DNA of 39,234 nt from Streptomyces mesophilus (GCF_011044995.1 NZ_JAAKZW010000048.1:1-39234), one strand, 5' to 3'. Shown: positions 18,759-26,912, numbered from the stretch's first letter. Translations and numbers: made by a program. Notes: generated from the sequence alone by a model not told the origin.

Positions 18759-19595
18759 ATGGTGGAGATCAAGACCCCCGAGCAGATCGCCAAGATGCGC
18801 GAGGCGGGACTGGTCGTCGCCGCGATCCACAAGGCCACCCGTGAGGCGGCGGTGCCGGGCGCGACCACCAAGGACCTCGACGAGGTCGCGCGCAAGGTGC
18901 TCGACGAGCACGGCGCGAAGTCCAACTTCCTCGGGTACGGCGGCTTCCCCGCGACCATCTGCACCTCGAAGAACGAGGTCGTGGTCCACGGCATCCCGAG
19001 CGACGAGGTCGTGCTCGAGGACGGCGACATCATCTCCATCGACTGCGGCGCGATCATCGACGGCTGGCACGGCGACGCCGCGTACACCGCTTTCGTGGGC
19101 TCGGGCCACGCGCCCGAGCTGATCGAGCTCTCCCGGGTGACCGAGGAGTCGATGTGGGCCGGCATCGCGGCGATGAAGCAGGGCAACCGCCTTGTCGACG
19201 TCTCCAAGGCGATCGAGTCGTACATCCGTCGCCAGCCCCGTCCGGCCACCGGCAAGTACGGGATCATCGAGGACTACGGCGGCCACGGCATCGGCACCCA
19301 GATGCACATGGAGCCGCACCTCCTGAACTACGTGGAGCGCCGCCGCGGCCGCGGCCCGAAGCTGGTGCCCGGCTTCTGCCTCGCGATCGAGCCGATGGTC
19401 TCGCTGGGTACGGCGCGTACCGAGGTCCTCGAGGACGACTGGACCGTCATCACCACGGATGGCACCTGGTCCTCGCACTGGGAGCACTCGGTCGCCGTCA
19501 CCGAGCAGGGGCCGCTGGTGCTGACCGCCCCCGATGGCGGCAAGGCGAAGCTGGCTGAGATGGGTATCACAGCGGCGCCCGATCCGCTGGGCTGA
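18759..19595 (+). CDS. map: Methionine aminopeptidase, type I
   Basis: MetAP removes the N-terminal methionine from nascent proteins. The 278-residue protein begins MVEIKTPEQIAKMREAGLVV and has the metal ligands of the pita-bread fold: the Asp pair in DCGAIIDGWHGDAA, His in GHGIGTQMHMEPH, Glu in AIEPMVS and Glu in EHSVAVTE, plus the substrate His in VVVHGIP. It lacks the N-terminal zinc-finger extension (type Ia). ATG 18750, three codons upstream, is an alternative start, but its GGAG is too close. A separate promoter is likely because a terminator precedes it. Confidence 0.95.
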   Translation: MVEIKTPEQIAKMREAGLVVAAIHKATREAAVPGATTKDLDEVARKVLDEHGAKSNFLGYGGFPATICTSKNEVVVHGIPSDEVVLEDGDIISIDCGAIIDGWHGDAAYTAFVGSGHAPELIELSRVTEESMWAGIAAMKQGNRLVDVSKAIESYIRRQPRPATGKYGIIEDYGGHGIGTQMHMEPHLLNYVERRRGRGPKLVPGFCLAIEPMVSLGTARTEVLEDDWTVITTDGTWSSHWEHSVAVTEQGPLVLTAPDGGKAKLAEMGITAAPDPLG

Positions 19596-19606
19596 GTCGG
19601 CCGGTG

Positions 19607-19624
19607 GCCCGCCGTGCGGCGGGC
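19607..19624 (+). terminator. Hairpin after map
   Basis: GCCCGCC (19607-19613) pairs with GGCGGGC (19618-19624) around GTGC, 11 nt after the map stop. It is short but GC-pure. Termination is probable, not proven. Confidence 0.5.
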
Positions 19625-19698
19625 GTCCGCCGTGTCGTGCTTAAGGATCGCTTCCGCGGGGCACACTTTTCGGATTCGTCTTTCCGGGTGCTCTGTCG

Positions 19699-19760
19699 TA
19701 GACTGACTCGTCGGCTCTCGTGCACCCGTATGCCTGCATTCCGCAGGCTGCGCGTACGGG
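19699..19760 (+). promoter_or_regulatory. infA promoter -10 and leader hairpin
   Basis: TAGACT (19699-19704) is a good -10 hexamer, though no clear -35 lies 17-18 nt upstream. Just downstream, GCCTGC (19732-19737) / GCAGGC (19743-19748) is nested inside CCCGTA (19725-19730) / TACGGG (19755-19760), forming a leader hairpin. This would start the infA-rpmJ-rpsM-rpsK transcript. Confidence 0.45.
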
Positions 19761-19793
19761 ACCGATCAAGGTAGTCGATTCGAAGGGCGAAGC

Positions 19794-20015
19794 GTGGCCA
19801 AGAAGCAAGGTGCCATCGAGATCGAAGGCACTGTCGTCGAGTCTCTCCCGAACGCCATGTTCAAGGTGGAGCTCCAGAACGGCCACCAGGTCCTGGCACA
19901 CATCAGCGGCAAGATGCGTATGCACTACATCCGCATCCTCCCTGACGACCGGGTCGTGGTGGAGCTGTCTCCGTACGACCTGACGCGTGGCCGGATCGTC
20001 TACCGGTACAAGTAG
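19794..20015 (+). CDS. infA: Translation initiation factor IF-1
   Basis: IF-1 occupies the 30S A site during initiation and helps IF-2 and IF-3. The 73-residue OB-fold protein begins [20 protein letters not shown] and ends [12 protein letters not shown], with [20 protein letters not shown] in between. The start is GTG, preceded by GAAGGGCGA. It heads the alpha-operon region, 57 bases before rpmJ. Confidence 0.98.
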   Translation: MAKKQGAIEIEGTVVESLPNAMFKVELQNGHQVLAHISGKMRMHYIRILPDDRVVVELSPYDLTRGRIVYRYK

Positions 20016-20072
20016 ATCTTGCCTGTGCCCCGCATCCGCGGGGTGGTGGCACTGACCCGGAGAACCTCACCA

Positions 20073-20186
20073 ATGAAGGTCAAGCCGAGCGTCAAGAAGA
20101 TCTGCGACAAGTGCAGGGTGATTCGCCGTCACGGCCGAGTCATGATCATCTGCGACAACCCGCGCCACAAGCAGCGCCAGGGCTGA
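20073..20186 (+). CDS. rpmJ: 50S ribosomal protein L36 (zinc form)
   Basis: L36 is a tiny zinc-ribbon protein near the 23S/5S rRNA junction. The 37-residue peptide begins [14 protein letters not shown] and ends NPRHKQRQG. Cys11, Cys14, Cys27 and His32 form the zinc site, so this is the zinc-binding form; a cysteine-free paralogue may exist elsewhere. CCGGAGAA precedes the ATG. It lies between infA and rpsM in the usual actinobacterial order. Confidence 0.97.
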   Translation: MKVKPSVKKICDKCRVIRRHGRVMIICDNPRHKQRQG

Positions 20187-20255
20187 CGCAGGTCTGCATC
20201 CGCAGATCTTTGAGCGACGCATAGCTCAGCAGCTAAGTAGATACGCAAGGCCCGT

Positions 20256-20367
20256 CCCTCTTCAGTAATGGAGGGCGACACCCCCGGTCGGAGGCCGGGG
20301 ACCCAGTTCGTACCAACTCTTCGACCGACGAAGAGGACGGCGGCTGGGAGCGGTCTTGGGGAAGACC
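20256..20367 (+). promoter_or_regulatory. rpsM leader with hairpin series
   Basis: In the 206-nt rpmJ-rpsM spacer four hairpins follow one another: CCCTC/GAGGG (20256-20260/20271-20275), CCCCGG/CCGGGG (20282-20287/20295-20300), CTCTTCG/CGAAGAG (20317-20323/20329-20335) and GGTCTT/AAGACC (20352-20357/20362-20367). No gene or tRNA is present. The structured leader may be the target of translational control of rpsM-rpsK. Confidence 0.45.
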
Positions 20368-20392
20368 TCCGAAAGACAACTGGAGCCATTGA

Positions 20393-20773
20393 ATGGCACG
20401 CGTTTCCGGTGTTGACATCCCGCGCGACAAGCGTGTGGAAGTCGCCCTTACCTACGTTTTCGGTATCGGCCGCACCCAGTCCCAGAAGGCGCTGGCCGAG
20501 ACCGGCGTCAACCCGAACACCCGCGTTCGTGACCTCTCCGAGGAGGAGCTGGTCAAGATCCGCGAGTACGTGGACGCCAACCTTCAGACCGAGGGTGACC
20601 TCCGCCGCGAGATCCAGGGCGACATTCGCCGCAAGATCGAGATCGGCTGCTACCAGGGCATTCGTCACCGTCGCGGCCTGCCTGTGCACGGCCAGCGCAC
20701 CAGCACGAACGCCCGTACCCGCAAGGGCCCGCGTCGCGCCATCGCCGGCAAGAAGAAGCCGGGCAAGAAGTAG
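20393..20773 (+). CDS. rpsM: 30S ribosomal protein S13
   Basis: S13 in the 30S head contacts P-site tRNA and L5 across the subunit bridge. The 126-residue protein opens [20 protein letters not shown] and includes [20 protein letters not shown] and [19 protein letters not shown], then a basic C-terminal tail. ATG 20393 is the family start. rpsK follows after 69 bases. Confidence 0.98.
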   Translation: MARVSGVDIPRDKRVEVALTYVFGIGRTQSQKALAETGVNPNTRVRDLSEEELVKIREYVDANLQTEGDLRREIQGDIRRKIEIGCYQGIRHRRGLPVHGQRTSTNARTRKGPRRAIAGKKKPGKK

Positions 20774-20842
20774 TCCACAGCGGACAACGCTTCATCAGCG
20801 GTCTTCGCTGTAGGACCGACCACCTCCCCGTAGGAGTTATAG

Positions 20843-21247
20843 ATGCCCCCCAAGGGTCGTCAGGGCGCTGCCAAGAAGGTGCGCCGCAAGGAAAAGAAGA
20901 ACGTCGCCCACGGGCACGCTCACATCAAGAGCACGTTCAACAACACGATCGTGTCCATCACGGACCCGACCGGCAACGTGATCTCGTGGGCCTCCGCCGG
21001 CCACGTCGGCTTCAAGGGCTCGCGCAAGTCCACGCCGTTCGCCGCGCAGATGGCTGCCGAGTCGGCTGCCCGTCGCGCGCAGGAGCACGGCATGCGCAAG
21101 GTCGACGTCTTCGTCAAGGGTCCCGGCTCCGGCCGTGAGACCGCGATCCGCTCCCTCCAGGCCACCGGCCTCGAGGTCGGCTCGATCCAGGACGTCACCC
21201 CCACGCCGCACAACGGCTGCCGTCCCCCCAAGCGCCGTCGCGTCTGA
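20843..21247 (+). CDS. rpsK: 30S ribosomal protein S11
   Basis: S11 is in the 30S platform near the E-site codon. The 134-residue product has a basic N terminus ([20 protein letters not shown]), [40 protein letters not shown] and the C-terminal [16 protein letters not shown] signature. In E. coli and, from memory, in Mycobacterium rpsD follows next; here a hairpin spacer leads straight to rpoA. Confidence 0.98.
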   Translation: MPPKGRQGAAKKVRRKEKKNVAHGHAHIKSTFNNTIVSITDPTGNVISWASAGHVGFKGSRKSTPFAAQMAAESAARRAQEHGMRKVDVFVKGPGSGRETAIRSLQATGLEVGSIQDVTPTPHNGCRPPKRRRV

Positions 21248-21290
21248 CGCACTGCGTCCGACGTCTCGTACGTCGCTTGTCTGAGGTTTT

Positions 21291-21324
21291 CGGGCGGTAC
21301 GGCTCTTCGGGGCCGTATCGCCCG
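21291..21324 (+). promoter_or_regulatory. 13-bp hairpin between rpsK and rpoA
   Basis: CGGGCGGTACGGC (21291-21303) pairs with GCCGTATCGCCCG (21312-21324), one G-U pair, loop TCTTCGGG. It is followed by TACCCTTG. It lies in the 160-nt spacer where rpsD sits in some other bacteria. It could be a terminator, an attenuator or an RNase processing site that sets the rpoA level apart from ribosomal proteins. Confidence 0.6.
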
Positions 21325-21407
21325 TACCCTTGAAATGCCCGTGCCTTCACGGCGCGGTTTGAGTCGGACATCAAATAGTGGGTGTCCATGACTGAAGGAA
21401 TCACTTC

Positions 21408-22430
21408 ATGCTGATCGCTCAGCGCCCCTCGCTGACCGAAGAGGTCGTCGACGAGTTCCGCTCCCGGTTCGTGATCGAGCCCCTGGAGCCGGGCTTCGGC
21501 TACACCCTCGGCAACTCCCTGCGTCGTACGCTCCTCTCCTCGATCCCGGGTGCGGCTGTCACGTCCATCCGTATCGACGGTGTCCTGCACGAGTTCACCA
21601 CCGTGCCGGGCGTCAAGGAGGACGTCACCGACCTCATCCTGAACATCAAGCAGCTGGTCGTCTCCTCGGAGCACGACGAGCCGGTCGTGATGTACCTGCG
21701 CAAGCAGGGTCCCGGCCTGGTCACCGCTGCTGACATCGCCCCGCCGGCCGGTGTCGAGGTGCACAACCCCGACCTGGTGCTCGCCACGCTGAACGGCAAG
21801 GGCAAGCTGGAGATGGAGCTGACCGTCGAGCGCGGTCGCGGCTACGTCTCCGCCGTGCAGAACAAGCAGGTGGGCCAGGAGATCGGCCGTATTCCGGTCG
21901 ACTCCATCTACTCGCCGGTGCTCAAGGTCACCTACAAGGTCGAGGCGACCCGAGTCGAGCAGCGCACCGACTTCGACAAGCTCATCGTCGACGTCGAGAC
22001 CAAGCAGGCCATGCGTCCGCGTGACGCCATGGCGTCGGCCGGTAAGACCCTGGTCGAGCTGTTCGGTCTGGCCCGCGAGCTCAACATCGACGCCGAGGGC
22101 ATCGACATGGGCCCGTCCCCGACGGACGCCGCCCTTGCCGCCGACCTGGCGCTGCCGATCGAGGAGCTCGAGCTCACCGTTCGTTCGTACAACTGCCTCA
22201 AGCGTGAGGGCATCCACTCCGTGGGTGAGCTCGTGGCGCGCTCCGAGGCGGACCTCCTGGACATCCGTAACTTCGGTGCGAAGTCCATCGACGAGGTCAA
22301 GGCCAAGCTCGCGGGTATGGGTCTTGCGCTGAAGGACTCGCCCCCCGGGTTCGACCCGACCGCCGCGGCTGACGCCTTCGGCGCCGACGATGACGCGGAT
22401 GCGGGTTTCGTGGAGACCGAGCAGTACTGA
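21408..22430 (+). CDS. rpoA: RNA polymerase alpha subunit
   Basis: Alpha dimerises to scaffold RNA polymerase assembly and contacts UP elements and activators. The 340-residue protein starts [20 protein letters not shown]. The N-terminal domain ([20 protein letters not shown] dimerisation segment, residues about 25-235) is joined by a linker to the C-terminal HhH domain ([39 protein letters not shown]). An acidic tail ends the protein. GGAATCAC precedes the ATG. It is followed by a hairpin and rplQ. Confidence 0.98.
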   Translation: MLIAQRPSLTEEVVDEFRSRFVIEPLEPGFGYTLGNSLRRTLLSSIPGAAVTSIRIDGVLHEFTTVPGVKEDVTDLILNIKQLVVSSEHDEPVVMYLRKQGPGLVTAADIAPPAGVEVHNPDLVLATLNGKGKLEMELTVERGRGYVSAVQNKQVGQEIGRIPVDSIYSPVLKVTYKVEATRVEQRTDFDKLIVDVETKQAMRPRDAMASAGKTLVELFGLARELNIDAEGIDMGPSPTDAALAADLALPIEELELTVRSYNCLKREGIHSVGELVARSEADLLDIRNFGAKSIDEVKAKLAGMGLALKDSPPGFDPTAAADAFGADDDADAGFVETEQY

Positions 22431-22441
22431 TCGCCCCGCTT

Positions 22442-22467
22442 TCCGGGGGACGTTCGCGTCCCCCGGA
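22442..22467 (+). promoter_or_regulatory. Perfect hairpin between rpoA and rplQ
   Basis: TCCGGGGGACG (22442-22452) pairs perfectly over 11 bp with CGTCCCCCGGA (22457-22467) around a TTCG tetraloop, 12 nt after the rpoA stop. The strength suggests partial termination or 3'-end protection of rpoA mRNA before rplQ. Confidence 0.6.
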
Positions 22468-22545
22468 TCTCCGACAGGCAGCCGCCTGCTCGGATACTGA
22501 CTCCGGTACCTGATACGGCCGGGGCAGCACACAAGGAGAAACATC

Positions 22546-23052
22546 ATGCCGAAGCCCGCCAAGGGTGCCCGTCTGGGCGGCAGCGCTGCGCACGAGCGGC
22601 ACATGCTGGCGAACCTCGCCAAGTCGCTGTTCGAGCACGGCCGCATCACGACGACCGAGGCCAAGGCCCGCCGCCTGCGTCCGGTCGCCGAGCGTCTGAT
22701 CACCAAGGCGAAGAAGGGCGACATCCACAACCGTCGCCAGGTGCTGCAGACGATCACCGACAAGGGGATCGTGCACACGCTCTTCACCGAGATCGCTCCG
22801 CGCTACACCGAGCGTCCGGGTGGCTACACCCGTATCACCAAGATCGGTAACCGCCGCGGCGACAACGCGCCGATGGCCGTGATCGAGCTGGTCGAGGGCG
22901 AGATCGCCAAGAAGGCGACCGTCGACGAGGCCGAGGCCGCCACCAAGCGTGCGGTCAAGGAAGACGCCCTCAAGAAGGACGAGGCCGTCGAGGCCAAGTC
23001 CGACGAGGACGCGAAGCCGGTCGAGGCTGCCGAGGAGTCGAAGGACGCCTGA
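22546..23052 (+). CDS. rplQ: 50S ribosomal protein L17 with charged tail
   Basis: L17 lies near the tunnel exit. The first 120 or so residues are canonical ([60 protein letters not shown]). A lysine/glutamate/alanine-rich tail of nearly 50 residues then brings it to 168, against 127 in E. coli; it ends [10 protein letters not shown]. Such tails are common in actinobacteria. ATG is preceded by AAGGAGAAAC. It closes the alpha-operon region and is followed by a terminator. Confidence 0.97.
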   Translation: MPKPAKGARLGGSAAHERHMLANLAKSLFEHGRITTTEAKARRLRPVAERLITKAKKGDIHNRRQVLQTITDKGIVHTLFTEIAPRYTERPGGYTRITKIGNRRGDNAPMAVIELVEGEIAKKATVDEAEAATKRAVKEDALKKDEAVEAKSDEDAKPVEAAEESKDA

Positions 23053-23074
23053 GCGTTCTGACACTGCTTGACGG

Positions 23075-23111
23075 ACAGGCCCGCATTCCCTGCGAGGGGA
23101 TGCGGGCCTGT
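23075..23111. terminator. Bidirectional terminator rplQ / lipoprotein gene
   Basis: ACAGGCCCGCAT (23075-23086) pairs with ATGCGGGCCTGT (23100-23111), and the stem extends inward by four more pairs around TGCGA. It is followed by TTTCG on the plus strand. Because the next gene is convergent (minus strand), it can serve both. Confidence 0.8.
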
Positions 23112-23161
23112 TTCGTGTGCGTGGGGCTGTTTTGTGTAGGCGGGGCTGTTTCGTGTACGCG
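23105..23161 (+). repeat. Three tandem 19-nt repeats
   Basis: Three adjacent imperfect 19-nt units lie at 23105-23123, 23124-23142 and 23143-23161, each with the core CTGTTT(C/T)GTGT followed by a G-rich end. They start in the 3' arm of the rplQ terminator and run up to the 3' end of the convergent lipoprotein gene. They probably arose by slippage. Confidence 0.7.
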
Positions 23162-23174
23162 GGTGGGGCGAGGG

Positions 23175-23672
23175 TCAGTTGGGGATGAGGCTCTTGCAGT
23201 CGTTGAGCCAGGTGGCATAGCGCTTCACGGCCTGAGGGTTGTCCAGGTTGGCCTTCTTGCGGTCCTCCATCAGCATCTCCATCCGCCTGCCGGTCTTCGG
23301 GCCGACGACCCCGTCCTTGGACTGTCCGTTGTTGCCCTGGAAGAGCTTCACGGCGCTTACCGTCTTGGAGCCGAAGCTGCCGTCGGCGACGATCTGCGGC
23401 TTGTTGAAGGTGTTCACGGCCCGCTGCACGCACTTCACCTTGGTGCCGCTGTCGCCTTTGCGGATGGACTTGGGCTGGCCGGATCCCGCGGCCCCACCGG
23501 ATGAACCGGAGCCTGCCCCGGCCTTGTTGGCGACGTCCTTCTTGCCCGCCGAGGACTTCCCCTTGTCCTTCGCCTTCGAGCCCGAGCCGTCATCGCCGCC
23601 GCAGGCCGTGAGCCCCAGGGCGAGAATGCCGGTGGTGAGCAGGGCGGCGGCAGGCGTGGTCCACTTGGTCAT
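23175..23672 (-). CDS. Lipoprotein with peptidoglycan-binding domain
   Basis: The 165-residue protein starts MTKWTTPAAALLTTGILALG and has a lipobox LTAC with the lipidated Cys at 24, so it should be exported and anchored to the outer face of the membrane. A Gly/Ser/Lys linker (25-66) follows. A PG_binding_1-like domain (about 68-135) shows SIRKGDSGTKVKCVQRAVNT, ADGSFGSKTVSAVKLFQ and KDGVVGPKTGRRM. A C-terminal segment has Cys159, which may pair with Cys81. ATG 23672 is preceded by GGGGGAAC. It lies between rplQ and truA on the opposite strand and is divergent from truA. A cell-wall-sensing or anchoring role is inferred. Confidence 0.85.
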   Translation of the reverse strand: MTKWTTPAAALLTTGILALGLTACGGDDGSGSKAKDKGKSSAGKKDVANKAGAGSGSSGGAAGSGQPKSIRKGDSGTKVKCVQRAVNTFNKPQIVADGSFGSKTVSAVKLFQGNNGQSKDGVVGPKTGRRMEMLMEDRKKANLDNPQAVKRYATWLNDCKSLIPN

Positions 23673-23750
23673 CGTTCCCCCGATGTATGCGATCCCGTTG
23701 CGGACGTACGGGACGGGAGACGCCGGTTCGCGGCGTGGTAGTTGCGTGAT

Positions 23751-23787
23751 GAACATCACTGATGTTCGACGATGTTCAGCGATGTTC
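23751..23787. promoter_or_regulatory. Phased GATGTTC repeat array in the divergent region
   Basis: GAACATC (23751-23757) and GATGTTC (23761-23767) form a perfect 7-bp inverted repeat with spacer ACT. GATGTTC then recurs at 23771-23777 and 23781-23787, exactly one helical turn (10 bp) apart. The array sits between the divergent lipoprotein and truA starts, ending 19 nt before truA. A cooperative transcription-factor operator is the likeliest reading; the protein is unknown. Confidence 0.6.
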
Positions 23788-23806
23788 GACAGGGAGGCAG
23801 GTTTCG

Positions 23807-24664
23807 GTGGCCGATGAGGTGGAGCCCGGTTTCGTACGGGTGCGGCTTGATCTTTCGTACGACGGGAAGGAGTTCTCGGGCTGGGCGAAGCAGCTCCGGC
23901 AGTCGACCCGGACCGTGCAAGGGGAGATCGAGGACGCGCTGCGTACGGTGACGCGCTCGGGCGTGACCTTTCCGCTGACGGTCGCCGGGCGTACCGATGC
24001 CGGGGTGCACGCACGCGGGCAGGTGGCGCATGTCGATCTGCCCGCCGAGCTGTGGGCCGAGCACCAGGAGAAGCTGCTGCGCCGGCTCGCCGGGCGGCTG
24101 CCGCACGATGTGCGCGTATGGAAGGTGGCCGAGGCGCCCAGCGGATTCAACGCGCGCTTCTCGGCGATCTGGCGGCGGTACGCGTATCGCGTGACCGACA
24201 ACCCCGGCGGCGTCGATCCTCTGCTGCGCGGTCATGTGCTGTGGCACGACTGGCCGTTGGACGTCGAGGCGATGAACGAGGCGGCCGCCCAGCTGCTCGG
24301 CGAGCACGACTTCGCCGCGTACTGCAAGAAGAGGGAAGGCGCCACGACCATCCGCACCCTTCAGGAGCTCAGCCTCGAGCGGGGCGCCGACGGGATCATC
24401 ACGGCGACCGTGCGGGCGGATGCCTTCTGCCACAACATGGTGCGCTCGCTGATCGGCGCGCTCCTGTTCGTGGGCGACGGCCACCGGGGGCCGGGCTGGC
24501 CGGCGAAGGTGCTTGCGGCCGGGGTGCGGGATTCGGCGGTGCATGTGGTGCGGCCGCATGGGCTCACGCTGGAGGAAGTGGGCTATCCGGCGGACGAGTT
24601 GCTGGCGGCGCGGAGTGTGGAGGCGCGGAACAAGAGGACCTTGCCTGGGGCGGGGTGCTGCTGA
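23807..24664 (+). CDS. truA: tRNA pseudouridine(38-40) synthase
   Basis: TruA converts U38-U40 in the tRNA anticodon stem-loop to pseudouridine. GTG 23807, after AGGGAGG (23791-23797), gives 285 residues. The catalytic motif [18 protein letters not shown] (Asp64), the fold segments [16 protein letters not shown] and [19 protein letters not shown], and the substrate loop [16 protein letters not shown] are all present. In Mycobacterium and others truA follows rplQ directly, from memory; here the lipoprotein gene separates them and truA has its own control region. A shared hairpin terminator follows. Confidence 0.95.
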   Translation: MADEVEPGFVRVRLDLSYDGKEFSGWAKQLRQSTRTVQGEIEDALRTVTRSGVTFPLTVAGRTDAGVHARGQVAHVDLPAELWAEHQEKLLRRLAGRLPHDVRVWKVAEAPSGFNARFSAIWRRYAYRVTDNPGGVDPLLRGHVLWHDWPLDVEAMNEAAAQLLGEHDFAAYCKKREGATTIRTLQELSLERGADGIITATVRADAFCHNMVRSLIGALLFVGDGHRGPGWPAKVLAAGVRDSAVHVVRPHGLTLEEVGYPADELLAARSVEARNKRTLPGAGCC

Positions 24665-24702
24665 GCGGAGCGGTTCTCTCCGAGTCGTACGAGGACAGAG
24701 CA

Positions 24703-24742
24703 CTGCGCCCCGGCCGGATCACTTCTCCCGGCCGGGGCGCAG
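24703..24742. terminator. Bidirectional terminator truA / surface protein 1
   Basis: CTGCGCCCCGGCCGG (24703-24717) pairs perfectly over 15 bp with CCGGCCGGGGCGCAG (24728-24742), loop ATCACTTCTC. It lies between two convergent genes. A close relative of this stem follows the second surface-protein gene at 26873-26912. Confidence 0.85.
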
Positions 24743-24758
24743 CGCTGTGTCCGTGGCG

Positions 24759-26603
24759 TCAGTCGCGCAGACGCGTCCGCAGGCGCGGTGCCAGGCGCAC
24801 GGCCGCGAAGCCGGCCGCGGCGAGCAGCAGGCCGATGCCGGCGAGCAGGCCGATGCCGGTGGCGCCGGTCAGGGCGAGGCCGCCGTCGTCGTCGGAACCC
24901 GAGCCGCCCGTACCGGAGTTTTCGGAGCCGGGGTCGTCATCGCCGCCGGAACCGGTGCCTTCCGACGGGCTCGGCGACGGCGAGGGCTGCCCGTTCTTGG
25001 CGAGCACCTCGACCTTGAAGCCCGCCGTCACGTTCTTGTAGTGCGCCACGACGGTGTACTCACCCGTGCCCTGGCCTGCGATCAGCTTCGGCGAGGTGGC
25101 GGTGCCCATGTCGGAGGTCACCTCGACGATGCGCTTGCCGCCCTCGAAGGCGGGTGCGTCCTCGTCCTGGCTCTCGACGCGGAACTCGACCTTGTCCTGG
25201 TTCACCTTGCCGCCGTGCTGCGTCACCATGGCGACGAGCGGTTCGGCGAACTCCTGGCCGGCCTCGGCCTGCTGGCCGCCGCCCGAGACGGCCTCGACCT
25301 TGATGCCGTCGGTCGGGTCCTTCTTGACGTGGCGGGTGAACTCGACGGACGTGCCGTTGTTGGTCTCGGCGCGGACCGTGATGGTGCCCTCACGGTTGCC
25401 CGTCAGGTCCTCGACCTTGGCGCGGCCCTGAGCGTCCGCCTTCACTACCACCTTGTTGCTCGAGTGGTCCTCGAACCATCCGGGGCTGGGGTGCTTCACG
25501 ATGCTGAACGTCACGCTCTCGCCCGGTACCGGCCGACCGCCCTTGGCCTGGGCGACGACGACCAGCGGCTCGCCCCGGTCGTAGATGCCCACGGTCTGGT
25601 TGTCGCCGGACTCCTTGACGAGGGTGTCGACCACGGGCTTGTTCGCGTCGTGCCACTGCAGGACCACACGGCCGCGACCGCCGGGGGAGTCGCCGCCGGC
25701 GCCTGCGGCGACGCCTGACTCGACGGGGGAGTTGTAGGGGGCGCCGTCCCAGAAGGGGTCGTCCTTGCGCGGTGCACTGGCGCCGTCGCTCACCACCATC
25801 TCCACGTCGGAGACCTTGGCGCTGTCGGCGTAGCTGGACCCGCCTCCGCCGCTGCCTTGGTTGAAGCGGTTCTTGCCGCCTCCGCCGCCTCCGCCGGCCC
25901 AGCCGGCGCCACCGCCACCGCCACCGGAGTTCGGGGCGGCATCGCCGCCCGCGCCACCGTCCTGGGCGTCGGCGCCGGCGCTGCCGTTTCCGCCGTCGCC
26001 GGTTCCTCCGGCGCCGCCCTTGCCGCCCTTGGCCCCCTTGCCGCCGAGCTCGCCCTCGTTGGCGTCCTTGCCGTTTTCGGCCCCACCGTCGCCGGCGTTG
26101 CCACCCTTTATGTCGAGGCCTTGATCGCTGCCACCGCCGCCGCCTGCCGCGATCACCAACGGATCGCCGTCGGCCGTACGGAGCGACGAGCTCGCGCCGC
26201 CGTTGTAACCACCCCCGTTGCCCTTGCCGCCGAGCGCATCACCGAAGCCGATGAGGCCGTCCTTCGAGCCCGCGACCCGTACGTCCAGTTTCTCGCCGGG
26301 GGTGACCCGCACCTTCCCGGAGACGAACGCGCCGCTGCCGCCCCTGGTCATCGCGGTGCCGCCACCGCCCTGACCCCAGGCTCGTACTTCGAGCTTGGCG
26401 ATCCCGGCGGGGACCACGAAGTCCTCCTTGGCGCCGGTCGATTCGAAGATCCGGCACTCGTTGTATCCGGCTGTCGGCATGCACTCGGGCGCCGGAATCG
26501 CGGCGGCCGGGGCCGCACCGCTCACGGCGAGACCCGCGACGGCCAGCGCGGCCACGACGACGCTGCTCGCGCCTCTGCGCAGCACGGAACTACCTCTGTT
26601 CAC
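24759..26603 (-). CDS. Glycine-rich LALTG-anchored surface protein, copy 1
   Basis: The 614-residue protein starts at GTG 26603 after GGAGGGG (MNRGSSVLRRGASS...). Signal peptide is residues 1 to about 35. A cysteine pair (Cys41, Cys50) precedes an N-terminal module with FVVPAGIAKLEVRAWGQGGG and VRVTPGEKLDVRVAG. It is followed by about 110 residues of dense glycine clusters (residues about 150-265). This pattern resembles glycine-rich domains of ALK-type receptors and phage tail adhesins. Two Ig-like segments (about 325-430 and 435-545) and a Ser/Pro/Gly/Asp stalk lead to LALTG (576-580), a membrane helix and an RLRTRLRD tail. The LAxTG motif suggests sortase E anchoring. No sortase is encoded here. 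Adhesion or aerial-wall structure is inferred. Confidence 0.85.
   Translation of the reverse strand: MNRGSSVLRRGASSVVVAALAVAGLAVSGAAPAAAIPAPECMPTAGYNECRIFESTGAKEDFVVPAGIAKLEVRAWGQGGGGTAMTRGGSGAFVSGKVRVTPGEKLDVRVAGSKDGLIGFGDALGGKGNGGGYNGGASSSLRTADGDPLVIAAGGGGGSDQGLDIKGGNAGDGGAENGKDANEGELGGKGAKGGKGGAGGTGDGGNGSAGADAQDGGAGGDAAPNSGGGGGGAGWAGGGGGGGKNRFNQGSGGGGSSYADSAKVSDVEMVVSDGASAPRKDDPFWDGAPYNSPVESGVAAGAGGDSPGGRGRVVLQWHDANKPVVDTLVKESGDNQTVGIYDRGEPLVVVAQAKGGRPVPGESVTFSIVKHPSPGWFEDHSSNKVVVKADAQGRAKVEDLTGNREGTITVRAETNNGTSVEFTRHVKKDPTDGIKVEAVSGGGQQAEAGQEFAEPLVAMVTQHGGKVNQDKVEFRVESQDEDAPAFEGGKRIVEVTSDMGTATSPKLIAGQGTGEYTVVAHYKNVTAGFKVEVLAKNGQPSPSPSPSEGTGSGGDDDPGSENSGTGGSGSDDDGGLALTGATGIGLLAGIGLLLAAAGFAAVRLAPRLRTRLRD
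24799..24984 (-). repeat. Duplicated 3' coding segment, copy A
   Basis: These 186 nt (encoding the stalk, LALTG and membrane anchor of surface protein 1) match 26970-27155 with only about four differences by eye. The upstream coding cores of the two genes are only distantly similar. Confidence 0.85.
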
Positions 26604-26607
26604 TGAA

Positions 26608-26777
26608 CCCCTCCACCGCCCCAGGTCCCCCCCCCGGGGCTCATCTCCGTCGGCCCTTGAGCGTCATGCGGCGCGGGATCCCCCGATCCCGGCGGCGCGC
26701 GCGGTGCTACCGCGGCCGCAGTGCCCGGCATGAGCATGGCCGTAACAAGAGGAGACTACCGCCCCATTCGTCACAGG
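26608..26777 (-). repeat. Duplicated promoter/leader block, copy A
   Basis: This 170-nt block upstream of surface protein 1 matches 28772-28939 except for two base changes and the length of a G-tract on the sense strand (nine here at 26627-26635, seven in the other). It contains the Shine-Dalgarno at its end and a perfect stem CGGGATC/GATCCCG (26674-26680/26685-26691) as well as CGCGGT/ACCGCG (26700-26705/26709-26714). Confidence 0.85.
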
Positions 26778-26872
26778 TCAGCCTGAAGCCGAGCGTGAAA
26801 TCGAGTGCGGGGCGGGCGAGTTCACGGATGCTGGCGGGCTGTCGCATGCCGCGCCGGCCCGTACGGAAAAGA

Positions 26873-26912
26873 CCGCGCCCCGGCCGGAGGATGTCTCCTG
26901 GCCGGGGCGCGG
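26873..26912 (-). terminator. Terminator of surface protein 2
   Basis: A 13-bp stem (26873-26885 with 26900-26912), extended inward by GGAG/CTCC, lies 17 nt beyond the stop of the second surface protein on the minus strand. It is the same family of stem as 24703-24742. Confidence 0.75.

Noticed and set aside
20213..20290. A tRNA-like stretch (TAGCTCAG) before rpsM
   Set aside because: The D-arm-like words are present but no acceptor stem, anticodon arm or TTC arm can be formed around them.
26608..26777. c-di-AMP (ydaO) riboswitch
   Set aside because: A GGGGGATCC-like word is present, but the second conserved core (GGGGTGAA-type) was not found, so the class cannot be claimed.
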